From Adiantum capillus-veneris (lineage: Eukaryota > Streptophyta > Polypodiopsida > Polypodiales > Pteridaceae): DNA of 64,000 nucleotides. Of the stretch, positions 23,004 through 33,598 are shown one piece after another. The stretch covers positions 57,328,753 to 57,392,752 of the forward strand of contig CM043959.1 in assembly GCA_014529385.2 (NCBI GenBank), read 5' to 3'. The translations under genes were made by a program, and so were the position numbers. The notes under the pieces were generated by a model. The model made no database searches. It was not told where the DNA came from and was given only the letters and a program-made list of their open reading frames with translations. The stretch's first letter is position 1. Each line of letters starts with the position of its first letter.

Positions 23004-23993
23004 AACTTTTGACTACCCAATCCCCAGAAACTTCAATGGAGCTCAACTTTAGATAAGGACAAACACATGCACATCAAATGAGTTTTCATAGTTGATCATC
23101 GGAATTACAACAGGCAAAGGACATTCCAAGATCTCTCGTAATCTTCTTGGCCCGAACATAAAGACTATGCGCTGCTGGAAAAAAATCTTCCTGGACACAT
23201 GAACATTTATCTGGATTCTTTGAGTTAAATGAAATGGAGTGAATTGAGGGCCATTTTGATCATCCATTAAAGCCAACCATGAAGCTCCCAAGAAGGCACA
23301 CCTGACTTAACCTCTGATTTTGCCAAAATTTCAGGAGCATAACAGCATAAATGACTCAAAAGACCAAAAAACCAGCCATCATAACTTGGAAAAATTTTGG
23401 CAGAGTTTCCCCAGAAATAGAGCAGTAGAAACCCAAAATATAGACTGTATATGTATGCATAAACTGTCAACAATAGAACCCGAGCATCAAGTAGGACTCA
23501 CTAGTACATAGCCTATGGCGAGGTCACAAAAAGGGTGCTCCAGCTACCTGTATCACCGAAAGGATCTCTACATTTGAGAATCCCCCAGCTCAATAAAAAC
23601 CTCACGCTATCGACCCTCACACGAAGGCTAATGCAAATCGCGTATAGTCAAGTCTCAGAAATGACTATCTTCCAGACCAAGTCTTTGAAATGGCTGGGAT
23701 TGCCAAATACAACCAAGTATGGCTCCACAAATGCGTACAATGGCAGTTTCCACAAGTAACGTACAATCCAGCAGACAATGCGCTCAAATAGGCGCCAAGT
23801 GATGCATACCCACAACAACTGCAAGTGACATCACTGCTAGTATATCACTGTACTCCAGCTACCTGTACCTATGTGAATCACTTGTACCTGTACCTGTAAC
23901 CTGTAACCTGTAACCTGTAATCCCGAATCTCGAAGCTTGAAGCTCGAAGCAGAAGGTACTCGAAGAAGATCCTCCGTGGGGGCGCCAAAAGAA
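23004..23993 (-). other. Leader of element G with primer-binding site
   Basis: Untranslated stretch between the 5' LTR and gag. On the minus strand TGGCGCCCCCACGG (about 23975-23988) lies six bases after the LTR end and is the likely primer site. A short heptamer repeat, CCTGTAA about four times, lies at about 23890-23922. No convincing gene is seen here. Confidence 0.6.
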
Positions 23994-25133
23994 TGTGAGC
24001 GGGATGAAAACACACACAGCGCCTCTATAACGACCCAACACACACTCTTGGAATGATACACACACACACACACACACTATGGGGCACCACTCGGCTTACA
24101 CAATACCCCTGGCCGAGACAGGGAACACACCTATGGAGTGAGAGGAGAGAGATTATCCACTTGCCCACTCCACACAGAGACACACACACCCAAAAATTCA
24201 GCGCAAAAGAGGAGAATTTCTGATGTTTAGATACAATTGAGCTTGGGCCAACACCAATGGGGCAAATAGCTCACACAATATGGGTAAAAGATACCAGATA
24301 CAATCACAAATTGGAGCGGAAGCTTCGCTCATAGGAGAAACTTACACAGCAAAAATAGCATAAAAATAGTGAGTAATTTGGCAAAATGGACAGCTCCATC
24401 GCGTCCGGAACGGCCCAAAACCCCAGTCTATATTGTCAAAGTGCTCAAATCCGACATCGGATGAGCAGTTTACGACCAAAACAGGCTCCAAAAACCCCAA
24501 AAACACACCTGCGGCTGTTCCTCCTCTCTTCTCCACGTTTTTTCTGGTCTTCTCTCTATTTTTTCAGTTCCCACACTTGGCTTTATTAGTTGGGCACCCG
24601 TGGCCTTTTAGATGACCTCAAACGGACCCCCAACAGGCCAAAAACTGACCTCGCAGTGCATAGTTGTCACCTTTTTGCATCATCCGCACACCTGGCACTC
24701 ATTTCTTTTCAATAATGCGTCTCGCAACCACGTGAAGTGGCCCCAAAAAGTGGTCCTAATGATGAACTTTCTGCATAACTCTCACAAGAAAACACCCACG
24801 TTGTGTTCGTCCTCATCCGCGTGCAAATATTGACCCCGTTCGCCCTCCTGACGCCACTAGATGCCATCTGACGCACCTGCTTAGCTCATGTCCTCGGCCT
24901 GCGGATAGCTTCCTTGAGAAGTTTTACGCGCTATAAACTCCTCATTATTGTAGAAAAAACATACTGGTACTGGTGATAGTGAAAATCGATGCACTATGTA
25001 CATGCTGTCCTACCTGTACACATGTGGGCCCCACGTAACCACCTGGCTTTGGAAAATGGGCAATCCTTTATTTGATGCACCATGCATGGGTATGTACATA
25101 TGCGCAATCCCTTGCTCCAAAAAACTCCTGACA
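23994..25133 (-). repeat. 5' LTR of element G
   Basis: On the minus strand it starts TGTCAGGAGTTTTTTGGAGC at 25133 and ends CTCACA at 23994. It is the partner of 16417-17566. Confidence 0.92.
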
Positions 25134-25395
25134 ACGTCTAATAAGTAGCCGTTATAAATTTAAATTTAATATTATTTTATTAATTTAAAAAATTAATGTT
25201 AAAAAAAATGTTACAAAATATTTGTTTGTGACTGTGTGTGTGATCACGGGCTGAAGCGTTTTGCGTGGACAGACGCAAGGCACTAACGCAAGGGGGGTGG
25301 AGGGAGAGAGACCAGGGCAATGGGCGGCTGGATTTTGCGTGCTAGGCCGCTAGTAGGGACGGAGGCGGAGGTTGGGTGGGGGCGGAGGTTTTGGG

Positions 25396-25446
<51 letters not shown>

Positions 25447-25734
25447 CGAGGGGGCACAAGAGCGGGCGGGGCAAGGTGCAAGGGGACAATGGAGGCGGGG
25501 CAGGCGGGCGGGGCAAGGTGCCAGGGGGGCGGAGGCAGTGGGCGGAGGGCGGAGGCCGCAGCTTGGGTGGGTGGGGGGGGAGGGCGGGGGGGGGCAAGAG
25601 GACAGCGGAGGCGGGGGCAGGCAAAGGCCGCAGCTTGGGGGGGGGGGGGCGTAGGAGCGGAGCGAAGGTGGGGGGGGCAGAGGCTGGGGGGGGGGGGGGG
25701 GGGGGGAGGAGCGGAGCGGGATGGGCGGCCACTC
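25134..25734. repeat. G-rich low-complexity tract of the MULE-like element
   Basis: After an AT-rich start, the plus strand becomes extremely G-rich, with a pure run of about 48 G at 25399-25446 and another of about 21 G at 25686-25706. Long open frames on both strands here (glycine- or proline-rich) come from composition, not coding. Such runs can form G-quadruplexes. Confidence 0.9.
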
Positions 25735-26013
25735 GCCCATGGCCAACGCGCTGGCCGTGGGCTCCTGTGTGTACTCTGCCTCTGGCCACGCGTTGGCCAG
25801 AGTCCGAGCGTGTGCCTGCCTGTGGCCAACGCGTGGCCAGAGGCATAGTACACAGAGCCACCCACGGGCCCACGGCAGTCCACGTGGACACGCTAGCACA
25901 GGTGGCCGTTGCGTGTCCACGTGGACTGGCCACGTGTATTGTCGCCAACCGACAGTACACGTGGCCAGTCCACGTGGACACGCAACGGCCACCTGCACCA
26001 GCGTGTCCACGTG
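25735..26013. repeat. Nested inverted repeats with GTCCACGTGGAC palindromes
   Basis: Two hairpin-forming inverted repeats sit side by side: arms 25754-25798 and 25824-25876 (imperfect), and arms 25881-25938 and 25956-26013 (55 of 58 paired). The perfect palindrome GTCCACGTGGAC occurs at 25878-25889, 25915-25926 and 25968-25979, with half-sites nearby; CACGTG is also the plant G-box core. It lies about 0.6-0.9 kb upstream of the ParB/methyltransferase-like gene in the central region of the transposon. A role as promoter, operator or ParB-type binding site is inference. Confidence 0.8.
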
Positions 26014-26019
26014 CCTTGC

Positions 26020-26410
26020 CACGTGTGTGTGTGTCCACACACACACACACACACAAACATAAACGCAAACACACACACGGATGTCACACACACACACACA
26101 AACACAAACGCACACACACACACACAGGCGCGTGTGTGTGTACCACACACACGTTGGCGTGCGTGTGTGCACCACACACACGCGCCTGCGTGCAGCGTGT
26201 GTGTGTGTGCGCACACACAGACACACGCACACGTACACACGCACGTTGCACACGCACACACACACACGCTATACGTACACATACACACACAGGCTGCACG
26301 TACACACAAACGCACACCTATACACGCACACATGCACGGACGTGTACGCGTCCACACACACACGCGCGTGTACATGGCAACACACACACGCATACTCTTT
26401 TCTCTCACGC
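26020..26410. repeat. CA/TG-rich alternating tract
   Basis: Nearly 400 bases of CA, CG and TG steps with few interruptions, a strong candidate for Z-DNA. Open frames through it on both strands (cysteine/valine- or threonine/histidine-rich) are products of the repeat. Confidence 0.9.
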
Positions 26411-26458
26411 ACAGTCATAATTTTTTTTAAAAAAAAATAAAATTAATAAAAAAATAAA

Positions 26459-26490
26459 AGCTTTATAAAGTGACCTTCTCTTCTTCATTT
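26459..26490 (+). promoter_or_regulatory. Likely TATA box of the ParB/methyltransferase-like gene
   Basis: CTTTATAAAG at about 26460-26469 follows an A/T-rich stretch and precedes a CT-rich, leader-like sequence. The first in-frame ATG (26638) is about 170 bases downstream. Confidence 0.5.
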
Positions 26491-26637
26491 TCTTCTTCTC
26501 TATTCTCTTTTGCTACATTGATCTCTCTTTCTCTCTCTGTCAAGTTTCTTTTTGTTCACATCTCAAACTCCAACCTACAAATTCTCATAAATCATCCTAT
26601 ATCTATTTCTTATAAATTATCCTTCTTTCTCGCAAGC

Positions 26638-29600
26638 ATGAGAACAAGAAACCAAACATAAAATACTTGTGCAATTGATGAGGTTGATGTTACTACCTCA
26701 CAAGAAGTACCTCCGTTAGGCACACAGGATACCCAACAATCTCAGGCGTTGAGTTCTTTGGATCGTATTGTATCCATTGTAACTGGAGTGGCTGGAACAT
26801 CACAATCAAGCGCCAGACCGAGTCATCGTGTGGAAACAGGTACCGCTATTGAGAATGTCAAAGACGAAGCGTTTGGAAATGTTGTCGACAAACACATTTC
26901 TTTGGGTTGGGTGGATTCTCACAGAGTACCATACGATGGGAAACTTCCACGATTGCCTCTTTGTCGACTTCTCTCAAACCCCGCCATCCGCACGCATGAT
27001 GACCATGTGGCCGATTTGCAACTCTCTATTGCAAACAAAAGCTACCAACCAACCATGGCAAGATTTATTATTCGTGAACGAATTCCTGGGGAGGATCAAA
27101 AACAATTTACTTGTCGTGGTCACGCTGTGAGGGATCTTGCAATGTCATATGATTTGGATGAAGAGCTTCGCCAAATCCCCGAGCTTAGTCACATGGTCGA
27201 GAGGTACTTTGTGGTTTGGGATGGTAATCGCCGATTGGAGGCATGGATGCGGTGGATGAACGAGAATGACATTCCAATTGAGAAAGCGCCAAAGGTGGAG
27301 TGCGTTATAGTTGACTTCAGCCACATGAGGCAGCGGAGTTTCTATTGGTTTTGGGTATGATCAATAGGTGAGCCCTTTTTTTTTTTGCTAATGTAAATGC
27401 ATCTTATTTGTAAACTATATAAATTACAATCGATTGTTAAACAGGGCCACGAGGGTTTCAGTGCCTCACACGACTGCTCATGATATTTTCATGATGAGAA
27501 AGCTAGGGTTGGCGGACCCTACATCACTTCTGCAAAAATTCCCCGAAAGAGCGCGTTTGGCAGCAGAAACGGCTTTGAATTTTTGAGGTCCAAATAAGTC
27601 TAAGTGGCTAAAATTGCCAATGGCTGTTCTTGCGCAAGCACTTTGGAAGGTATGCTTCAAACCAATTGTATATGAGAATATGTTTTGATTACGAAATCTT
27701 ATTATGTGTATTTTGATTGAGTCTTTGGAAAATAATTGGAAGAGTTCGATCATATGTTTAGTAGTAAGACGGAAGGGCTGCCATCAAAAGGGAGTTTTGA
27801 CTACGAGTTGGCACCTGACGCATACGAGGAAAGCATCAATTTAGCGCTATCTCAAACGGAGCAATATTTTACGCGCAAAGGGCTTGAGATAGCCACCATT
27901 GCAAATCCAGAGAATGGCAGTGGTTTTTTCCATAAATGTATTTCGTTTACAGGTTGGGGCGAGAAGACCACGAAAATGACACCCTCGAGAGTGACAGAGG
28001 TAGCGCGTGCACGCATTAGCCCAACAAAGTAAGTAATACTCGTTTAAATCATTGGATATATTTCTCTTTTTATTATGTAGCAATAAAAAATAAGTCTCGC
28101 TTTTCCTTTGATAGGAAGTGCCGATTGCTTGATTTGCTCCAAGGCGGTGATGCATCCTTGAAGGAGAAGGGCATCGGTTTGACGGAGAAGGCCTGGATCC
28201 AGTGGCTTTGATATCACCTGTACTGGCGGCAGTTGGAAATGTTAGATTTAGTGAACATTTGCACCAACTAACAATTTGTTATGTAACTTGTGACTTATTA
28301 TTTGCTGCTGCAGGAGAGTGCTTGAGATGGCCGAGAAAATGGAGGCCGAGAATCATGATGTTGCTATCCAACATGAGAAGGCTGAAGGTAGGCATGGTTG
28401 CACACTTTCCCACACATTATTGACATACAGACGCAAGCACTTTGAGAAGGCCTTCAAGAAGTGGAGTGCTCGGATCAAATCCACACATGAACCCGAAGAG
28501 CAACCGCATTTTTCTTGTACAGCACGATGCTTGTTGTACAGGTTCGACATCTTTAATTGACAAATTAAGAATGTAGTAGGATACACTAATCTTGTTCTAT
28601 GAAAATGAAAACATTGTGGTCTGTCTTGTAGATGGTGGAGAGATGCTCTTGTCTTTCCCATTCCCGAGCACCCCAGTGATGCATGGTGCAGGTCGGAGAG
28701 AGAGGAGACGGGCTTATATCCTGACGAGTGGATAGATGACTTGCGGCCAAAGGGAGCGTGGCTCAAGTGTCCTTGGTGGCTGGACTACCCGGACAAGGAG
28801 TACCCACCCGAAGAGGAAGAGCTATACATAGGTATGCCTCTATGTAGTTTTTACCTTTGCCATGAAGCAATAGAATATGGGATCAATAACTCTTCTTCTT
28901 TCAATTAATGGTGGAGCATAGTGCGTCACGGAAGAAAGCGGTTGTGATAGAGGATGCTCTATCTCCAAACACATCAAAGAAACCAGAGAGGAAGAAACAG
29001 ACCTCAAGGAAAGACTCGCAAGCACAACAAGTTGACAAGCAACGTGGGAAGAGAAAGAAGAGGGCTGTAGTTTCGAGCGACAGTGAGAGCGAGCATGTGG
29101 TTGCAAAGTATTTTGTAGAAGTCAGCGATAGTGCTCATAGCCTTGGTGCTATGAGTCACAGTGTACCAACACTATCCTTCACTCCCAGACCAGTGGGGGG
29201 TATCCAGAAGTCCCCTCCATGTTCACCATCACATGGTAGGGCTGCAGAGGATCTATCAGACATGGCCAGAGTTGTGGGAGATAACCATCCAGGTACGTGA
29301 AAATGCTTAATGTTGTGTTGTTCTCTTTAGCATTGCTTGAAAGATATATTTGATCTTATGTTGCTACATAGAGATATGCATGTAGAGCCACGCCACCTTG
29401 CAATGCATGCTAGTGCCAAAGAGTTGGCAAAAGCTATTCCAGATGTGTTGTGCAATGACAGGTAAGCCACGCTTATTTACAATCATAGTTATGTACACAC
29501 TTATAGTGCTAACAAAAATTGCATGCAGTTCTATGCAGTCACTACGTAGATTCTTGGACTCTCTATCAGGAACACGGCATATGAGCCCCAGCTTGAGATT

Positions 29601-30871
29601 GGGTGGCGTACGTTTGGTGTACATGACCTTTCCCTTACACACTAGGCCACATGCAGCTAGCACGGGTGGGGTTCCTTTATGGAACCAATGGGATAGTGAC
29701 CTTGTGGATGCTGCATTCCTTCTGGCATCCGAGTTTCTTTTGGTGGATGGCATGATTGTGGCGACATGTCGTGCAGAACATCTTCCCATCGTCACTTCGA
29801 AGGCAGAGGGAGCTGGTTTCCAGCTATTGAGGATATTGTACTTACGGCTACCGGAGGCTAGTTGTATGACTGTTCAGGACTATTTAGAGGGGGTATGTTA
29901 TTTTTTTGTTTTGATAATGAATAGTAACTTCGATGTTCGCGGGTCAAAAAATAATGTTTTACTTGCTCCCTGCAGGTTGGTACTTTGTTGCTAGCCATTT
30001 TTTCACCCCCGAGAACTGGTGGGTGTCGGCTTCCGAGGTACGATCGAGCGGATGGAGAGATTGCAGAAAATGTATGTGGCTTCTCTGTAGATGACGACAT
30101 GTTGTGGGAGAAGCTACAAGGATCAGATTTCACACAGTGGACGCTTGATCGTATGGGCCGGCCTTATCGTAGAGGTGTTGAGAGGAGTCCAGCGTTTGCC
30201 AGGTGGTAGAATTTTTTTGGTAGTTGTTTTTATTGTTCCTATAAAATTATAGGTATAATAAATCTAAAGGTAACTTTTTTTCTTTTGTAGATGGCTGCTA
30301 GGTACCTTCACAGACATGGGAGATGCTGTGTTGGATTGTTTTGCAGGAGTTGGGACATTGGCAGCACAATGTTTACTACTATGTAGACATTGCATCAGTT
30401 GTGAGAAGGATTGGGCAGTTTTCAAAGTGCTTGTTTGGAGCCAGCTCAGCGCTACCTTCCGATTTAGGCTCGACATTGATGTTTCATAGGAGTGTCAGAG
30501 CTCAGGTAACTGAGCAACCGCAACAAGTGTCCGAGCAGCTTCATCCACTTGACCCACCGTTCCCGACACCACTCAGCAGTCAGGGCAGGGCAGTAGCAGC
30601 ACCATATCCCACTTTCACAGCCCCATTTTTGGCATGGCGTGCAACTGGACCATCTCCCAGTGCATTCATTGCCTCCACATCTGAGGCCCCGCCCGGGGTT
30701 GATCCATTGCCTCTTTCACTACCTGCAGCCCCCCCCACATATAGTTCATACCCTTTGCCATTTGGAGTAGTTCCCCCACCATTTGGTGCATTGCCCCCGT
30801 TGGCACGACCTTTGTTTCCTCCCAGAGGATATGGCCCCCCACCGCCCTTCTTTCCTCCACGTCACCCATGA
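26638..30871 (+). pseudogene. Spliced ParB-like plus DNA-methyltransferase-like gene, disabled
   Basis: Start ATG 26638 is followed in frame by a TAA at 26659. The first exon (to 27367) holds a ParB/sulfiredoxin-like domain: 'VERYFVVWDGNRRLEAWMRWM' lies at about 27196-27258, cf. the DGN(H/R)R signature. A frameshift near 27325 separates this from its continuation. Exons with GT...AG borders follow at 27445-27649 (one stop), about 27742-28028, 28115 on, about 28315-28387, 28436-28541, 28632-28831 and 28911-29294 (lysine-rich linker), about 29377-29461, then 29529-29892, 29976-30202 and 30291-30489. The last three join in phase into a class I DNA-methyltransferase-like fold: 'VRLVYMTFPL' where DPPY should be, 'LLVDGMIVATCRAEHLPIV', and 'DAVLDCFAGVGTLAAQ' (about 30315-30362, the SAM-binding FxGxG motif). 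A proline-rich tail, in another frame, ends at 30871. It is probably inactive. Substrate base unknown. Confidence 0.72.
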
Positions 30872-31056
30872 TGTATCACCCCCCATATGTATTTACTTTG
30901 GATGCAATTGAACTCATAGATTTGGGGTTTGCTATTTGAAATAGACCGTAATTGTGTGTAAGGAACTTCTATTTCTCTTATTGATAGTGTATTGAATGAT
31001 TCGCCGGTGTTTTTTTTTAATGTAAGTTGGTCGTGAAATGACAATCAAATTTTAGT

Positions 31057-31057
<1 letters not shown>
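30872..31057 (+). other. 3' flank of the cargo gene
   Basis: Short AT-rich stretch after the last stop. I see no gene. It would hold the 3' untranslated region and polyadenylation site. Confidence 0.4.

Positions 31058-31146
<89 letters not shown>
31058..31146. repeat. (GA)n microsatellite near the right TIR
   Basis: About 44 GA units just inside the right terminal repeat. Confidence 0.95.
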
Positions 31147-31149
<3 letters not shown>

Positions 31150-31162
31150 GTAGATTGTCCCT

Positions 31163-31232
31163 TCTTTTGAGAATCCGCTCGCCCGATTCTTAAAAAGCGC
31201 TCGCCAGAAACTGCTCGCCCAGAAATCGCACC
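31163..31232 (-). repeat. Right terminal inverted repeat of the MULE-like element
   Basis: Read inward on the minus strand it begins GGTGCGATTTCTGGGCGAGC and pairs with 13329-13398. It carries the same three GGYGAGC-type motifs. The imperfect target duplication CCATTGGCAGG follows at 31233-31243. Confidence 0.85.
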
Positions 31233-31243
31233 CCATTGGCAGG

Positions 31244-32895
31244 TAGGACATCTCCCATCTCATAAGCTTGGAGGCCTAGCTTGGTGGCCAACTGTGTGGA
31301 TATGAAATTGTGAGTAGAACCACGGTCAAAGAGAATAAAAGCATCATGTTCTCTTACCTTTCCCCAAGCATGGTATAGAGGAGATCCTTTGTGGTGAGTT
31401 TCCTCTTCTTGGATTTTGACCAAGGTAGCTCTAGGAGGCTCATGGCAGTTGTCATTTTGTGGGCAAGCACGGTACGCATGCCCTTGCTTGCCGCATTTGA
31501 AACAACGGTTATCTTTACCATAACACTCAAGCTCTTCAGGAGAGAGTTTATTTTTGCCTTTATAAACTCCCTTCTCCTTAGCTTTGTTGTTGTTCATGTT
31601 GCTTTTAGGAGACTTTTGGACATTGTCCTTCCCCTTAGGCTCATTGTTACGGTCCTTGTTCTCCGTGGGCTTAAGATTTCTCTTAGTCCCTGTTTGGAAA
31701 TTGATTTGTGAAGCCACCATGGTATGGTGTATGACCGCAATATGGTGCGTGGCCTTTGGGAGTTGACATACTCCGCCATACCTTCAGTTAAGCCCTCACA
31801 AAATTGTTGTTTTTGCTCTCCAAAATCCATCTTTTTGAAGACAGTGGCTTTAAGATGTAAGTCCCAAAACTTGTCTACATATTTGTGAATAGATTTGTAA
31901 GGAGAGAGCTTCAAGCTTGTCCATTCGGTGAGTGCTTTGTCTTTGACACTGGTAGCCAAAAGCTGCTTCATGATGGAAGCTCTTAAAGATTTCCATGTTT
32001 GTGGGGCTTCACGGTTTGCCCGTAGGCTAAACCACCATTGCCTGGCAGACTTTTGGAAATGCGTATCTACATGGTGTAGCTTGGAGGACTCTGTGAAGCC
32101 CTCATCTCCAAACTCCGCATCAAATTGTTGGATGAAATCCAAGACTTTGTCCGTAGCACCAAAGGTGCCATCGTAGGTAATAAAAGAGATGTTCTTTTCT
32201 CCCTCTTTGAACTTCTTGATCTTGGACAACCTCTTCCATGTGGCATAGAATTTCCTATGGCCCCTTCATTTTGGTGGTTCAAAAGTTGCACCATCACTTT
32301 CTTCAGAAGATGAAGAATTTGAGGAAGATGGAGAAGAGGGTGACCTCTTTCTTGCCTTTTTCCTGCCTTGGTCCTCCTTGTGTGCACCATCACTTTCTTC
32401 ATAAGAGGAAGAGGATGAAGAAGATGGAGAAGAGGGTGACCTCTTTCTTGCCTTTTTCTTCTCTTGTTTTCTGTCATCCCTCTTTGAATTATGGTCTGGA
32501 GAAGTGTGTGATGGTCTTCTTTGTTTAGGAGGTGATGGAGAGCGTTTTGCCTGCTGTCTTTGTGGAGCCATCTCCACTGAGGTGGCAGGAGACTCACTTC
32601 TTTCTTGTTAGTTTGGTGGGGGCTCTTGAGTTCTCCTTTGGGAAGGAGATGCATTGTCAAGTAGTAAATTTTTGAGCCCTTTGTATGGATCCTCGTCTTC
32701 TTCTCAAATTGGAGAGAGGCCTCTTTTGGAAGTCTTGCAAGGAGGCTTCCTAGGTACTCTGTCATCATGGTGGGGAGTTTGGAGAATCCCATGAGCATGT
32801 AGCTGCCATTGCACTTCACTTTGGAGGGATGAATTTCCCATGGCTTGTTGAAGCCTAAAAATAAGGTAGTTAACAAGCATAGGGGCATCACTGGT
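31244..32895 (-). pseudogene. gag: gag and protease start of element C
   Basis: Minus-strand fragments match the sister gag at about 35226-36900. Order: N-terminal 'LVNYLIFRLQQAMGN' (about 32880-32840), a serine/lysine-rich low-complexity region (32577-32266), capsid ('GFTESSKLHHVDTHFQKSARQWW', about 32100-32030), zinc knuckle CFKCGKQGHAYRAC (about 31500), then the protease site 'FDRGSTHNFIS' (about 31300). The protease motif has R where the sister has P. Frame changes and stops are present. The MULE-like element inserted right after 'GDVLPA'. Confidence 0.85.
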
Positions 32896-33563
32896 GCAAA
32901 GTAGATGCAATGTGAAGAAAATGGCTCCTCCTCTTTGCAGAAATAGACAACTACTAGATAAGAGGCACATATGATCCATATATGAGCATGCTAATGGCTA
33001 TTGCATCTGCCCATATAGGTTTTTCATTAGGGCAACAACTAGAGGCTGGCAGTGGTGATGAAGATGTGGAGTTGGAGGGAGAGGCTTTTAGAGAGAAGGA
33101 AAGTGAAGTGGTGGAGGAGGAGGAGGGCAGCATGGAGGGGAATGATAGACTCTATAGCCACCATCATGTAGTAAGGGAAGTTGGTTCTCATAGGAACGTG
33201 CCTTCCAGGTGGGAGATATCCATTCTTTTAGGGTAGCACGACTCACCATTGGTGGTTTCAAGACCTCCATCATTGTAAGCATAGGGAGAACTTTCCTCTG
33301 CACACTAAATGTATATGATCATAGAGTAGTGGATTGTTGAGAGCGAGGCTACACTGTCTAAAATAGTGATCGCTTGCTATCAAGGAGAGTCAGTGATGGT
33401 TGCCTCCACTAGCTAGGCAATGCTTGGAAGGTCGTCGAAGAGGGAGAGGTTGGTCGTAGCGATAAAGATGTGGACTTGGAGGAGGAGGCTTTCGAGGCCA
33501 TAATCGAACACTAGTATGTATCAGATAATGGCCAGTTGGAGGGCCTCTAACCTTGTAGGATCC

Positions 33564-33593
<30 letters not shown>
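32896..33593. other. Unassigned spacer between inverted copies C and A
   Basis: A plus-strand open frame of 84 codons (32982-33236, acidic) exists but has no recognisable domain. Two stretches resemble each other (about 33044-33100 and 33440-33500, around 'gatgaagatgtgga...ttggagg'). A (TC)n tract ends it at 33571-33597. Its origin is unknown. Confidence 0.4.

Positions 33594-33598
<5 letters not shown>

Larger units (their letters stand above)
16417..25133 (-). mobile_element. Element G: Tat-like LTR retrotransposon inside the MULE-like element
   Basis: Two LTRs of about 1.15 kb (16417-17566 and 23994-25133), nearly identical, start TGTCAGGAG and end ...CTCACA on the minus strand. ACGT flanks both sides (16413-16416 and 25134-25137; the fifth base differs, C versus A). 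A polypurine tract, primer site and a gag-protease-RT-RNase H-integrase frame are present. An archaeal-type second RNase H domain between RT/RNase H and integrase is typical of the Tat lineage. It entered between the transposase and cargo genes and is the least decayed long element here. Confidence 0.92.
13329..31232. mobile_element. MULE-like TIR transposon with ParB/methyltransferase-like cargo
   Basis: It sits between the gag and pol parts of element C. The imperfect target duplication is CCATCGACAGG (13318-13328) and CCATTGGCAGG (31233-31243), 9 of 11 identical and both differences transitions. The 70-bp ends are inverted repeats. Without the retrotransposon inserted at 16417-25133 it would be about 9.2 kb. 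It encodes a decayed transposase and a small ORF on the minus strand, and a spliced ParB/methyltransferase-like gene on the plus strand, running away from a shared central control region. The 9-11-bp duplication, long TIRs and zinc-finger transposase point to the Mutator-like superfamily, but I cannot rule out another group. Confidence 0.85.
1..32895 (-). mobile_element. Chromovirus-like Ty3/gypsy element C, split by three insertions
   Basis: Read on the minus strand, the pieces at 31244-32895 (gag), 9960-13317 (end of protease, RT, RNase H, integrase, chromodomain-like tail) and 1-1559 (end of pol, polypurine tract, LTR) line up in order with the plus-strand sister copy at 34596-41840. The gaps between the pieces are exactly the inserted elements D (1560-9954), a MITE (9973-10219) and the TIR transposon (13329-31232). 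Similarity to the sister starts abruptly at about 32895, so the 5' LTR, primer site and gag start are missing or replaced. The LTR runs off the window at position 1. Many stops and frameshifts make this copy inactive. Confidence 0.85.

Noticed and set aside
23886-23922. CCTGTAA heptamer repeats as possible interstitial telomere
   Set aside because: The plant telomere unit is CCCTAAA; this unit differs, has only about four copies and lies in the leader of element G.
25283-26440. Several long overlapping open frames on both strands, up to 366 codons, glycine-, proline- or cysteine-rich
   Set aside because: They exist in many frames at once because the DNA is poly-G and CA/TG repeat; no domain, no consistent start, no codon signal.
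31045-31263. Minus-strand frame with a long serine-leucine repeat at the right TIR (also 13361-13660, 49537-50032, 60676-61144)
   Set aside because: Translation of (GA)n/(TC)n microsatellites, not a protein.
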